Shown piece by piece: positions 24,863 through 34,056 of a stretch of 64,000 nucleotides of DNA. The stretch's first letter is position 1. Each line of letters begins with the position of its first letter. The stretch comes from a virus. The notes beneath the pieces were generated by a model, which searched no databases, was not told the origin of the DNA, and saw only the letters and a list, made by a program, of their open reading frames with translations. The stretch lies in IMG/VR virus record IMGVR_UViG_3300002141_000152, positions 1-64,000 of that record; one strand, given 5' to 3'. The position numbers were made by a program, and so were the translations under genes.

Positions 24863-25585
24863 GTGAAAAAGGTAAATAATAAAAGTAAAATAAGCATAAT
24901 AATTTCAGCATTTGCGGCTGACTTGTATATTAAGGAATGCTTAGTCTCAATAGACAACCAGACATATTTTAAAGAGTTTAACGATTATGAAATATTAGTT
25001 GGAATAGATGGCTGTCCATCTACTTTAGCTGAAGTTAGTAAGTTTAAGGACACTATTCGAAATTTAAAAGTAATATGGTTTCCTACTAACTCTGGCCCAT
25101 ATCTAGTCTTCAACACCTTGATATCACTGAGTAAGTTTCAATCGATTTCTATATTTGGAGCAGATGACATAATGGAAGAAAACTTCATTGAACATAATTT
25201 AAGTCTATTAGAAAATAATTCTTGTGTTTTTGCTATGGGCTGTAACTTTACTCATCCATACAGAGAAGAAAAGCAAAAAACCTATAACCCAGACGGCGGT
25301 ATCATATTTAATAAATCTAATTTTGTATCAATTAATGGTTTTGAACAATGGCGATGTGGAGCAGACAGTGATCTTAAAATTAGATTTAAACTACTTGGCT
25401 TAACTTTAATAGATGCTGACCTCCCTACGTATCTACGTAGATTACATAAAAATAGTTTGACGGCCGGTGCCACCACATATGGGTTCGGCGGAGAGTATAG
25501 AACAAATGTACAAAAAATAGTTAGATCTAGGGATACTCCTAATATAGAAAAATACTGTGTTCTTGCTGATTATAAAATAATTTAA
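24863..25585 (+). CDS. GT2 family glycosyltransferase
   Basis: 240 residues from a GTG start. ISIIISAFAADLYIKECLVS, VGIDGCPSTLAEV, PTNSGPYLVFNTL and FGADDIMEENF give the GT2 fold and metal motif. The sequence resembles the C-terminal domain of the 21990 gene (SVGPYIIRN, FDADDIM, CGADTEF versus CGADSDL), so the two are paralogues. C-terminal RRLHKNSLTAG matches RRIHAESLTNT there. Confidence 0.83.
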   Translation: MKKVNNKSKISIIISAFAADLYIKECLVSIDNQTYFKEFNDYEILVGIDGCPSTLAEVSKFKDTIRNLKVIWFPTNSGPYLVFNTLISLSKFQSISIFGADDIMEENFIEHNLSLLENNSCVFAMGCNFTHPYREEKQKTYNPDGGIIFNKSNFVSINGFEQWRCGADSDLKIRFKLLGLTLIDADLPTYLRRLHKNSLTAGATTYGFGGEYRTNVQKIVRSRDTPNIEKYCVLADYKII

Positions 25586-25590
25586 CATAA

Positions 25591-26325
25591 ATGAAGTCTA
25601 AAATAAAGCCTAAAATAATATTTTTAACTTGTACTTGGAATAGACCAAATATCACTAAAATTTTTAGAGATAATCTACTAGATATACAAAATAAAACCCA
25701 AGATTTATTTGAGTTTATTAACATCGTAATCGATAGTGATAATAGCAATTATGACATATTTAAAGATCACAGCTCCTTTATTTATCATAATTATGACAAT
25801 TTACCATTATCAAATAAATGGAATTATGGTAGTTCTCTATGCAGCTCTATAGACTTTGATTATATTATAATAATTGGCTCAGATGATATATTAGATGAAT
25901 CAATATTAACTAAATATTATGAATATATGATCGCAGGATATGACTTTATCGGACTATTAGATCTGTATGTTTATAATATGCCTACTGATAAATTATATTA
26001 TTGGCCAGGATACTCTGAGCCTACTCGAAAAGGAGAAACTATTGGATTAGGTAGGTGTTTATCTAATCACCTTGTCAAAAAATTAAAATATAATCTATGG
26101 CTTGATAATAAAAATAGTGTCCTTGATTCTAGTATGAATAAAAAAATTAATAAGGTGTCGAATATTAAAAAGATCACATTCTATTCTAAAGATATTGGGA
26201 TCTGTTGCGATATTAAAAGTAAAACTAATATCACTTCATTTTCTAAACTAAGTAAAAAGATGGATGAGATTGATCAAACTACTGTTAAATATAAAAAATT
26301 AAAATCAATGATTTATGAAAACTGA
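25591..26325 (+). CDS. GT2-like glycosyltransferase
   Basis: 244 residues. IIFLTCTWNRPNITKIFRDN and IIIIGSDDILDESIL mark a GT2-like domain with SDD as metal ligand. The second half is Lys/Asn-rich and less conserved. The 3' end overlaps the next start by 11 bases. Base composition is even lower in GC than its neighbours, by eye, which may reflect separate acquisition. Confidence 0.75.
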   Translation: MKSKIKPKIIFLTCTWNRPNITKIFRDNLLDIQNKTQDLFEFINIVIDSDNSNYDIFKDHSSFIYHNYDNLPLSNKWNYGSSLCSSIDFDYIIIIGSDDILDESILTKYYEYMIAGYDFIGLLDLYVYNMPTDKLYYWPGYSEPTRKGETIGLGRCLSNHLVKKLKYNLWLDNKNSVLDSSMNKKINKVSNIKKITFYSKDIGICCDIKSKTNITSFSKLSKKMDEIDQTTVKYKKLKSMIYEN

Positions 26326-27079
26326 GATTAAAATAACCGTTGCCCTTCCCTTATACAATATGGGAAAAATAGTTGAGCTCGCTCTACATGGTCTAGCTAA
26401 TCAAGAGACGATATATCCTTGGGAGTTAATAATATGCGAGGAAAATTTAGGAGATTATTATGGTCTTAAAAAATTCATGTCTTGGGAAAAAGATTTAAAG
26501 TCTAATGGATGTGTTAAGATACATTACATTAAATTGAAAGAATGGGTCCCACTCGGACAAAAATGGAAAATTTTAGCGCAAGCGGCATCAGATACTACGT
26601 GTTTTATTCTTCAAGCTGGCGATTGTCTACCACATAGTAAAAGGCTTCAGGAGACATGTGATGCTTTTGAAAAGATTAACTGTAATTATTATGATGAACA
26701 GCAAGGATACTTTTATTCGTATGCATTGAATAAAACGATTATCTTTAATCCTACTGAACTCTATAAACACCCATGTCGCTTAAACATGGCATGGTCGACT
26801 CAATTGATAAAGACACTGCCAGATAATACTATGAAAAGAAACGTTGATGGTTTCCTATGTTCTGAGCTTTCTAAAAAAGAGAAAATAATTAAATTTAGAA
26901 ATAATAGTTTCCACAATGATGGAGTAGACACAGATGGATATAATAATATTTCACGTCGATCAAGATTTTTTATGGAAAAATCTCAAATATTTCAGTCAAC
27001 TAACATTGATTTAATTAATGCGATCCCAATCTTGAATAAATTTAAAGGCTTGGAACTTACTAAAAATAAAATAAAATAA
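26315..27079 (+). CDS. GT2-like glycosyltransferase with altered metal motif
   Basis: 254 residues. ITVALPLYNMGKIVELALHG and WELIICEENLGDYYGL follow the GT2 pattern, but the usual DxD position reads LQAGDCLPHS. It may use a different metal ligand set or be inactive. Lies between two other glycosyltransferase genes without gaps. Confidence 0.7.
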   Translation: MKTEIKITVALPLYNMGKIVELALHGLANQETIYPWELIICEENLGDYYGLKKFMSWEKDLKSNGCVKIHYIKLKEWVPLGQKWKILAQAASDTTCFILQAGDCLPHSKRLQETCDAFEKINCNYYDEQQGYFYSYALNKTIIFNPTELYKHPCRLNMAWSTQLIKTLPDNTMKRNVDGFLCSELSKKEKIIKFRNNSFHNDGVDTDGYNNISRRSRFFMEKSQIFQSTNIDLINAIPILNKFKGLELTKNKIK

Positions 27080-27081
27080 TA

Positions 27082-27864
27082 ATGGTGATAAAACAAGCAA
27101 GAGTTTCGTCAACCTTAGAGAAATATTTTGGGAACGAGTTTAGAAGTAAATGGAAATTAGAGAAGTATTATGATCCGAACTTGCCGGCTATATTCTTGGG
27201 TCTATATAAGAATGAAGATTTTAATGCTTTCCTTTCCCATAAATCATTTAGATTATTTGTTTTAGGCGGATCTGATATGACTCCTAAAAATCTTTTAAGA
27301 TTACGTGAAGTAATAAATGACGGCAGAACTTTTACTTGTAATCCACCTGGTGAAATATCTGAAACTCTATCTAAAAATAACATTCCTCATAAGCATGTGT
27401 ATATTCAGATTAAGGACTATTCCAAATTTAAACCTGTTCCATTGGGCGATAAGATATATGTCTATTTTGGTGCTTCTAGACAAGACTTATCTTACTATAA
27501 GTGGGAAGAAATAGTAGAGCCGCTAATCTCACATTATGGTAAAGATAAGATACTCTTCACAAAAAACCAAACATCAGACTGCTTAATTAACTCAATATAT
27601 CCGCAAGCCTTTGTTTATATTAAGCCAACGGTTGCTGGAGGAGCCACTACAATGTGGGAACTTGGCCATATGGGAATCAGAACATTAGGCAACGGTGACC
27701 TTCGTCCTCCTAATTTTACTCAATATTTTAATGTTGATCATTTAATCTCATTGATAACAAAAGAAGAAAAATACATCGGTAAAACTAGAGTCGATGTTGC
27801 AAATGATGTTAGAGAACTTTTTGAAACTTCTAAAAATTGGCTTAATTTAGATTTTTGGAAATAA
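27082..27864 (+). CDS. GT-B-like glycosyltransferase, paralogue of the 30701 gene
   Basis: 260 residues. The second half has PLGDKIYVYFGASRQDLSYY, then GGATTMWELGHMGIRTLGNG, resembling the donor-binding domain of GT-B transferases. It shares YYDPNLPAIFLG, PLGDK[IV][YF]VY, GIRT and a terminal NLDFWK with the gene at 30701, so they are duplicates. It is short for a full GT-B enzyme (usually 350 or more) and may have a reduced acceptor domain. Specific role unknown. Confidence 0.6.
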   Translation: MVIKQARVSSTLEKYFGNEFRSKWKLEKYYDPNLPAIFLGLYKNEDFNAFLSHKSFRLFVLGGSDMTPKNLLRLREVINDGRTFTCNPPGEISETLSKNNIPHKHVYIQIKDYSKFKPVPLGDKIYVYFGASRQDLSYYKWEEIVEPLISHYGKDKILFTKNQTSDCLINSIYPQAFVYIKPTVAGGATTMWELGHMGIRTLGNGDLRPPNFTQYFNVDHLISLITKEEKYIGKTRVDVANDVRELFETSKNWLNLDFWK

Positions 27865-27877
27865 TAAAAATACAAAT

Positions 27878-28666
27878 ATGGATAATATACAAACTAATGA
27901 ATTAGAAATTGGAAAAAACGTAATTATTTCTCCAAGTGCAATCATTCGAGGACTAAATGGTCCTGCAAAAAGAATAAAAATAGGTGATAACACGTACATT
28001 GGAGACAATGTACAAATAATAGTCGACGACTTAGAGATAGGCGACTATTGTAAAATTCACCATCACTGCAATTTACATGGATATAAACCATTGCGGATTG
28101 GTCACAATGCATGGATTGGACAATATACTATAATTGATAGCATTGGAGGAACAACAATTGGTGATAATTGCGGAATCGGCGCGCATTCTCAGTTATGGTC
28201 TCATATTTTATATGGGGATGATCTTGAAGGATGCAACTATAACTCCAGAAAAGAGCTCATAATTGGTAAAGACTGCTGGTTTGTCGGCCACTGTATCGTT
28301 TCTCCAATTATAGCAAAAGATAAATCTATGGCACTAGTAGGTTCAGTAATAACAAAAGATATGGAAGAAAATCATATTTATGGCGGATCTCCAGCAAAGG
28401 ATCTTACTGGAAAAATTCCATCACAATTTAAAAAAATAACATTAGATGAAAAATATGAAAAAATGAAAAATCATTATATGAGTTTCGGATCTCCTGAAAA
28501 TATTAAAATTATAACAGAAATTTCAGAAATTCAAGATGAAAATATTTCATATTTTAATGTTAGCGATAGAACGTACACTAAAAGACTTTCTGAAAATGAA
28601 ATATCATTTATGAAATATTTGCTTCCAACTAAAGCTAAATTTACTCCACTTAAAAAAATCAAATAA
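27878..28666 (+). CDS. Left-handed beta-helix acyltransferase
   Basis: 262 residues with hexapeptide repeats over about residues 8-170: IGDNTYIGDNVQI, IGDYCKIHHHCNL, IGHNAWIGQYTII, IGDNCGIGAHSQL, then IGKDCWFVGHCIV. GSVITKDMEENHIYGGSPAK is the usual closing motif. Such enzymes transfer acetyl or similar groups from CoA to amino or hydroxyl groups of sugars. The following aminotransferase gene suggests N-acylation of a 3- or 4-amino sugar. A C-terminal helical extension (from 190) is of unknown use. Confidence 0.85.
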   Translation: MDNIQTNELEIGKNVIISPSAIIRGLNGPAKRIKIGDNTYIGDNVQIIVDDLEIGDYCKIHHHCNLHGYKPLRIGHNAWIGQYTIIDSIGGTTIGDNCGIGAHSQLWSHILYGDDLEGCNYNSRKELIIGKDCWFVGHCIVSPIIAKDKSMALVGSVITKDMEENHIYGGSPAKDLTGKIPSQFKKITLDEKYEKMKNHYMSFGSPENIKIITEISEIQDENISYFNVSDRTYTKRLSENEISFMKYLLPTKAKFTPLKKIK

Positions 28667-28668
28667 TT

Positions 28669-29304
28669 ATGCCAATTAAAAAACACAATCCCTACAAAAT
28701 AGTTCAAATGTTTGAGGAAGAACTTGCACTTTATACAGGTGCACAATACGCAGTATCTGTAGATAGCTGTACAAATGCACTATTTCTTTGCTGTACATAT
28801 TTAAAAGTTAAAGAAGCAATTATTCCATCAAAAACCTATTTGTCAGTGCCGATGAGTATCGCTCAAGCTGGAGGAGAAGTAATTTTTGACACACGACATA
28901 CAACAAATCATTGGACTGGAATTTATCAAATTAAACCATATCCAATATATGATTCAGCTAAAAGACTTACATCAAATATGTATATTCCAGGATCATTTAT
29001 GTGTCTTTCATTTCATATTAAAAAACAATTAGGAATAGGTAAAGGCGGAATGATACTCACTGATGATTTAGCTGCAGTTGACTGGTTTAAGCGTGCTCGA
29101 TATGAAGGCCGAAGCGAACGCTTCTATAAAGAAGATGATATTACATCGTTCGGCTGGAATATGTATATGACTCCACAGGAAGCTGCACAGGGACTGTGTC
29201 TATTACAAAATTATCCAGAACATGTCGCAGATCAGGGAGAAGTAAATGGATATCGAGACCTTACTGAATTTTCTATTTTTAAAAGCAATAGAACCATCAA
29301 GTAA
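28669..29304 (+). CDS. Short DegT/DnrJ/EryC1-type sugar aminotransferase
   Basis: 211 residues, covering the N-terminal large domain of sugar-nucleotide aminotransferases: FEEELALYTGAQYAVSVDSC, AIIPSKTYLSVPMSIAQAGG, PIYDSAKRL (Asp for the PLP ring) and SFHIKKQLGIGKGGMILTDD with the Schiff-base Lys. The C-terminal small domain is absent (family about 370 aa), and no frameshift is seen. It may work as a dimer with a partner or be a minimal form. A paralogue lies at 30065. Likely makes an amino sugar for the island's glycan. Confidence 0.78.
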   Translation: MPIKKHNPYKIVQMFEEELALYTGAQYAVSVDSCTNALFLCCTYLKVKEAIIPSKTYLSVPMSIAQAGGEVIFDTRHTTNHWTGIYQIKPYPIYDSAKRLTSNMYIPGSFMCLSFHIKKQLGIGKGGMILTDDLAAVDWFKRARYEGRSERFYKEDDITSFGWNMYMTPQEAAQGLCLLQNYPEHVADQGEVNGYRDLTEFSIFKSNRTIK

Positions 29305-29357
29305 TAAAACTTGAAGTATCACATATCGTATTAGATGTAGTCTAATAACGCTAAAGG

Positions 29358-30059
29358 ATGAAACTTGCAGTAATAATACCTACATATTGGAAAAATGACG
29401 GTAGCACTCGTGCACATCTTGAGAAGGCGCTTAACTCCGTTGCTGATCAGACACACAAAGACTATAAAGTCTTTTTAATTGGTGATGCATATTCAGATTC
29501 TACTGAATTTATTGAGGTATCTAAAATAATTGACTCTAATAAAATATATGTTGAAAATCTTGAAGTTCCAGGAGAAAGACATAAGTATTTCAGCTATCCA
29601 CTTTGGGTATGTGGTGGAGTTGCCGCATCAAATACTGGAATTCGCGCAGCAATTGCCGCCGGTTTTGATTACATATGTCATCTAGACCACGATGATTGGT
29701 ACTTTCCAAATCATCTTAAATTACTTTCTGAAACGATTGAGTTAACTGGAACTAACTTTGTAACCACTAGGTGTGGTGCTGACTGGCCAGCCATTGCTTC
29801 AACTGAATACTTAATGAAATATCGACCTCTACCTTGTAAAATATTTAAAGTCACAACCTGCGTGAACTATAAATATTTTAATATTGTTTTTAGAAACATG
29901 ATTGAAGAATGTGGCACTGTTTATCCAAGTGATGCTGACTTATGGGCTAGAATAAATGAACTTCTAATTAATAAAAATGAGTGGGGTTATCTAATTAATG
30001 AATCAACCTGCGGTCATGGACCTGAGCAAACAGTTATTCACAATCCAACTATAATCTAA
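29358..30059 (+). CDS. GT2 family glycosyltransferase
   Basis: 233 residues: LAVIIPTYWKNDGSTRAHLE, VFLIGDAYSDSTEF and the metal motif CHLDHDDWYFPNHLKLL. Preceded by 53 bases without a recognisable promoter. It sits between the two short aminotransferase genes. Substrates unknown. Confidence 0.83.
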   Translation: MKLAVIIPTYWKNDGSTRAHLEKALNSVADQTHKDYKVFLIGDAYSDSTEFIEVSKIIDSNKIYVENLEVPGERHKYFSYPLWVCGGVAASNTGIRAAIAAGFDYICHLDHDDWYFPNHLKLLSETIELTGTNFVTTRCGADWPAIASTEYLMKYRPLPCKIFKVTTCVNYKYFNIVFRNMIEECGTVYPSDADLWARINELLINKNEWGYLINESTCGHGPEQTVIHNPTII

Positions 30060-30064
30060 AAAAG

Positions 30065-30700
30065 ATGGCAAACGGAATCTATAAAATAACAGAAGACTTT
30101 GAAAAAGAGCTTGGTGACTATACAGGTTCACCCTATGTAATCACAGTCGATAATCAAAGCAATGCACTATTCTTAGCATTAATGTATGAAAAAGTTACAG
30201 GTCAGGAGATTACAATTCCTGCAAGAACATATCCATCGGTTCCCTGTGAAATTATACATGCTGGAGCAAAGGTAAACTTTAGACCGGTTGAAGGAAAAAC
30301 AATTAAGGGGGCATATCAATTAGAACCTACAAATGTCTGGGATTCAGCACTATGCTTTACGGCAGATATGTATAAACCTGGAACACATATGTGTATCTCT
30401 TTTACTGGACCATATAAACATTTTAAATTAAGTAAAGGCGGTGCAATCTTAACTGATAATCATGATGCATATTTATGGTTTAAAAGAGCTAGATATAGCG
30501 GACGTCGTGAGTGTTCATATCATGATGATTATTTTGATATGGTAGGTTGGAATTTTTATATGATGCCTGAATTAGCTGCTCGCGGACTACTATTAATGAA
30601 CCAATTCTATAATATTGATGGTACTAAAAAGACCAATGCTGATTTAGAATTGCCTTATCCAGATTTATCTAAATTTGAAATTTATCAAAAAAATAAATAG
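30065..30700 (+). CDS. Short DegT/DnrJ/EryC1-type aminotransferase, paralogue of 28669
   Basis: 211 residues, same length and layout as the 28669 product: FEKELGDYTGSPYVITVDNQ, ITIPARTYPSVPCEIIHAGA, NVWDSALCF (Asp) and SFTGPYKHFKLSKGGAILTD with a candidate PLP Lys. Both end with a WFKRARY.G and an E-A/L-A-A-x-G-L helix, then stop. Sequence divergence suggests an old duplication with different substrates. It also lacks the small domain. Confidence 0.75.
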   Translation: MANGIYKITEDFEKELGDYTGSPYVITVDNQSNALFLALMYEKVTGQEITIPARTYPSVPCEIIHAGAKVNFRPVEGKTIKGAYQLEPTNVWDSALCFTADMYKPGTHMCISFTGPYKHFKLSKGGAILTDNHDAYLWFKRARYSGRRECSYHDDYFDMVGWNFYMMPELAARGLLLMNQFYNIDGTKKTNADLELPYPDLSKFEIYQKNK

Positions 30701-31435
30701 GTGATGAAAATATCACAAGTGTCTGTTTCACAGGCAGCGACATATTTCAAAACAGGATTAAAAGAACGCTGGGGATTATCTGACTACTCTGACCCCAATG
30801 CTCCATGCCTATTTTTTGGAGTTTCAGATCAAGTTGATTTAATTAATAAGCATAAAGGATATAAATTACTTTATTTTATAGATAAGTACGACACATATCC
30901 TGCCAACATATCTTCGCATAATGTCATATGTTTTGCTAATCCATATTCAAAGATACCTGCACATATTAAAACTAAACCTGGATGGTTTGAAACTAGGGTA
31001 AATACTATACTTACTCCAGCCCCATTAGGTAATAAAGTTTTTGTATATCTTAGAAATCCAACATATGCAAGTTTTCATGGTTCAAATCAAATACCAATAC
31101 TTCAAAAATTAATAAATTATGAAATACTTCCGCTGTCTCCAAGTCAGCCTATCCCATTCTCAGATGTAGTAGATAATTATTATCGAAAGTGTTTTGTATC
31201 TGTGAATTTTACAGAAACTGAAGGATTAACATCGGTTTGTGATTTGGGACTTATTGGAATCAGGACAATTATGAATACTAAAATAGATTTAGCAAGTCTA
31301 TTAAAATGTAATACGTTTGAAGAAGTACCGCAATTAATAAAAAATGAATCTGTAAAAATTGGAAGTATTCAACCGATCATTAATAATTATACCATAAATC
31401 CTCATTGGCAAAATATTGATTTTTGGCTAACTTAA
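30701..31435 (+). CDS. GT-B-like glycosyltransferase, paralogue of the 27082 gene
   Basis: 244 residues. Shared landmarks with the 27082 product are YSDPNAPCLFFG, PLGNKVFVYL, LTSVCDLGLIGIRTI and the closing WQNIDFW. Here the donor-site Glu pair reads FTETEGLTS, closer to the E-x7-E type motif of GT4 enzymes. Start follows the aminotransferase stop directly. The block thus contains two aminotransferase plus GT-B pairs. Confidence 0.6.
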   Translation: MMKISQVSVSQAATYFKTGLKERWGLSDYSDPNAPCLFFGVSDQVDLINKHKGYKLLYFIDKYDTYPANISSHNVICFANPYSKIPAHIKTKPGWFETRVNTILTPAPLGNKVFVYLRNPTYASFHGSNQIPILQKLINYEILPLSPSQPIPFSDVVDNYYRKCFVSVNFTETEGLTSVCDLGLIGIRTIMNTKIDLASLLKCNTFEEVPQLIKNESVKIGSIQPIINNYTINPHWQNIDFWLT

Positions 31436-31452
31436 TTATAATTAATAAAAAT

Positions 31453-32049
31453 ATGAAAAAAGCAATAATTGGCGCTGGCGGATTTGGCCGTGAAGTTTTT
31501 TGGAGTTTATCACCAATAGAAAGAATAGGCTCTGTATTTTTTGTAGATGATGTATATTGGAAAGACAACACAGATAATGTCTATCCGCTATCTAAATTTA
31601 ATCCAGAAGAATATGAAGTTATTATTGCAGTTGGCTCGCCAGAGGCTAGAGCGAAGATTGTCGAGGCGTTACCTAAGTCGACTCGATTTTTTACACATAT
31701 TCATAAAAGCGCACAGTTACTTGCTCCAGATATTGAGATAGGTGAGGGTAGTATTATTTGTGCAAATTCAATCATTACGACTAGTGTAAAAATAGGTAAA
31801 CACTGTCACCTAAACTTAGGTTCAACGATTGGCCATGATACTGTAATTGGAGACTTTTTTACAACTGCTCCAGGAGCAAAAATTTCAGGCAACTGTGAAA
31901 TCGGAGACCGTGTATATTTTGGTACGAACTCATCAGTCAAAGAAAAAATAGAAATTTGTAGTGATGTAACGATTGGTTTAAATTCAGGTGTTGTAAAAAA
32001 TATTTACTTCCGTGGAGTATATGTTGGGCTGCCTGCTAAAAAAATATAA
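31453..32049 (+). CDS. NeuD/PglD-type sugar O/N-acetyltransferase
   Basis: 198 residues from the ATG at 31453 (an earlier TTG-type frame start at 31423 precedes the Rossmann motif and is unlikely). MKKAIIGAGGFGREVFW is the N-terminal sugar-binding Rossmann loop; residues 90-195 are left-handed beta-helix repeats (IEIGEGSIICANSIIT, IGKHCHLNLGSTIGHDT, PGAKISGNCEIGDRVYFG). Enzymes of this type acetylate UDP-amino sugars or sialic acid. Next to NeuB/NeuA-like genes this fits modification of a nonulosonate or its precursor. Confidence 0.87.
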   Translation: MKKAIIGAGGFGREVFWSLSPIERIGSVFFVDDVYWKDNTDNVYPLSKFNPEEYEVIIAVGSPEARAKIVEALPKSTRFFTHIHKSAQLLAPDIEIGEGSIICANSIITTSVKIGKHCHLNLGSTIGHDTVIGDFFTTAPGAKISGNCEIGDRVYFGTNSSVKEKIEICSDVTIGLNSGVVKNIYFRGVYVGLPAKKI

Positions 32050-32051
32050 TA

Positions 32052-32885
32052 ATGAAACTTAGTGTATCATATATTGTATTTGATGGAGTTGAATTGCTAG
32101 AACACTCAATTCGTCAAATTAGAAAGCATGCTAACCACATCAGCGTAATTTATCAGAATTTTTCATGGTTTGGAAAGAAATTATCTGCTGCTGATCTGAT
32201 CATACTTAAATCTCTTGCACGTTCTGGACAAATTGATGAACTAATACTCTTTACTTCATTTGTGCCACTTCGAAACAAGACACAATCTTCAATTCTTACT
32301 GCAAAGAGTTATGAGCGAGCTAAGAGACAGGTCGGTCTTTCTGCGGCTCTACGTAATTCATGTACTCACTATTTATGTATGGATGTAGACGAATTCTATA
32401 CTTCTGATCAATTTGCAACCGCTAAAAATCTAATTAAGACTAGTGGATTTGAGTCAACTGCTGTTCGCTTAATTAATTATGTAAATATCCCAACTGTACA
32501 TCGTGGATATGATTCAACTCGTGTCCCATTTATCTGTAAAATTTCAAATGCGTCAAAGATGAGTACCTCATTTTTTGTAAAATGTGATCCTACTCGAGGA
32601 ATTTATCCAGTATCAGCTAAACGCCATGAATTTGCTCCAAATATTATTACTATGCATCACATGGAAACAGTACGCAAAGATATATTATTGAAGTATGATT
32701 CAACTACTCGAATGATATTCAACCGTGAAAGAACACACGAGCTAATAAATAGTATAAAATCAGTAAATGAAAAAAGTAAATCAGTCAACTTTAAAAAAAT
32801 AATATTTCCTGGGTTAAATCAAGTTACATTAACTACTTGTAAAAACATATTTGGAATACCTTACACTACATGGAAAAAACAATAA
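32052..32885 (+). CDS. Glycosyltransferase with MDVDEFY motif
   Basis: 277 residues. CTHYLCMDVDEFYTSDQF carries a DxD-type metal motif found in GT92/GT2-like phage and viral transferases; KLSVSYIVFDGVELLEHSIR forms the N-terminal strand. The protein has no membrane segment. It overlaps the NeuB start by 16 bases. Substrates unknown. Confidence 0.72.
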   Translation: MKLSVSYIVFDGVELLEHSIRQIRKHANHISVIYQNFSWFGKKLSAADLIILKSLARSGQIDELILFTSFVPLRNKTQSSILTAKSYERAKRQVGLSAALRNSCTHYLCMDVDEFYTSDQFATAKNLIKTSGFESTAVRLINYVNIPTVHRGYDSTRVPFICKISNASKMSTSFFVKCDPTRGIYPVSAKRHEFAPNIITMHHMETVRKDILLKYDSTTRMIFNRERTHELINSIKSVNEKSKSVNFKKIIFPGLNQVTLTTCKNIFGIPYTTWKKQ

Positions 32886-33757
32886 TTATTGCAGAGGTAG
32901 GGCTGAATTATGCCTATGGAACAGATCAATCGAAGTTCATAGAAAACGCAAAAGCTCTAATTGATGTTGCCGCTGTTTCTGGTGCAGATTATGTAAAATT
33001 CCAAAAACGGACGCCCGAACTATGTATACCTCTTGCCGAACGAGAAAAAATAAAGTCTGTTCCGTGGAGAAAAGAGGAAACTACTTATTTTCAATATAAG
33101 TTAGATATTGAATTTACAAAGGATCAATATCGAGAGATTGACGATTACTGTACTTCAAAGGGAATAAAATGGTTTGCTTCAGTATGGGATAAGGGAGCAG
33201 TTGATTTTATGCGAGGTTTCGAAACAATACTGCCAAACGGAAAATGGGGCACCATGACTAAAATACCTTCAGCCTTAATTAATGATTTAGAATTAGTCGA
33301 CTACGCTAGAAGCAGTGCAGAGTTTTTGCTTATCTCTACTGGGATGAGTACTCAAAAAGAAATTGATTCTGCGATTCAAGTCGGCTTGCCAGATGTTGTA
33401 TTTCATACAAATTCAACATATCCTGCACCAATAGAAGAATTAAATTTAGAGTATATAACATATCTTAAACATATTTCTATAGAATTTGAAAATAAATTTA
33501 AAATAGGATATTCGTCTCATGAAAGATCAATTGTTACTTGTGCTTCATCTATTTTATATGGAGCAACTTGGGTAGAGCGACATATCACTCTAGATAGAAA
33601 TTTATGGGGAAGCGATCAGTTAAGTTCATCTGATCTTCCTGAATTTGCATTGCTAATTAAAAACATTAGAGAAATTGAATCATCTAGAGGTACGTACGGA
33701 TTACGAAAAGTATTAAAATCTGAATTAGCAAAGAGAAAAACACTTAGAGGAAAATGA
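32870..33757 (+). CDS. neuB: N-acylneuraminate/nonulosonate synthase, NeuB-like, without SAF domain
   Basis: 295 residues matching the NeuB TIM barrel, which condenses phosphoenolpyruvate with an N-acyl mannosamine-type or 6-deoxy sugar. IAEVGLNYAYGTD and GADYVKFQKRTPE begin the barrel; LISTGMST, HTNSTYPAP, GYSSHERSIV and VERHITLDRNLWGSDQ follow, with the two metal-binding His in YSSHE and ERHITL. The C-terminal antifreeze-like SAF domain (full NeuB about 350 aa) is missing; the chain ends after a short basic helix. The SAF domain normally covers the partner's active site, so activity or oligomer form may differ. Start overlaps the transferase upstream. Confidence 0.9.
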   Translation: MEKTIIIAEVGLNYAYGTDQSKFIENAKALIDVAAVSGADYVKFQKRTPELCIPLAEREKIKSVPWRKEETTYFQYKLDIEFTKDQYREIDDYCTSKGIKWFASVWDKGAVDFMRGFETILPNGKWGTMTKIPSALINDLELVDYARSSAEFLLISTGMSTQKEIDSAIQVGLPDVVFHTNSTYPAPIEELNLEYITYLKHISIEFENKFKIGYSSHERSIVTCASSILYGATWVERHITLDRNLWGSDQLSSSDLPEFALLIKNIREIESSRGTYGLRKVLKSELAKRKTLRGK

Positions 33758-34056
33758 AGATCACACCAACAAAAATCTTTCAATTTATTGAAGGTAACCT
33801 CAAGATGCTTGGAGATAAAATGCATCTTCTACCAAAACACGAACGTGAACAAGTTCTATATCGGTCAATTGTCTGTAAAGATGATTGTATGGAATATGGA
33901 TACTGCGCCTACTGTGGATGTTCTGTTCCAGGTAAAATGTATGTGAAAGAGTCCTGTAATAACGGTGACCGCTTTCCAAATCTTATGAGTGCTCCAGATT
34001 GGGAGAAATTTAAACTTGAAAAAAATATTGAAATCGAAGGTGATATATTACATTGA
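33754..34056 (+). CDS. Cysteine-rich small protein, probable zinc-binding
   Basis: 100 residues with Cys at IVCKDDCMEYGYCAYCGCS and KESCNNGDRFP, enough for one or two zinc sites. It overlaps the NeuB stop by 4 bases. Similar small Cys-rich proteins occur in T4-like and cyanophage genomes without known function. Possibly an adaptor for the neighbouring enzymes; no direct evidence. Confidence 0.6.
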   Translation: MKITPTKIFQFIEGNLKMLGDKMHLLPKHEREQVLYRSIVCKDDCMEYGYCAYCGCSVPGKMYVKESCNNGDRFPNLMSAPDWEKFKLEKNIEIEGDILH

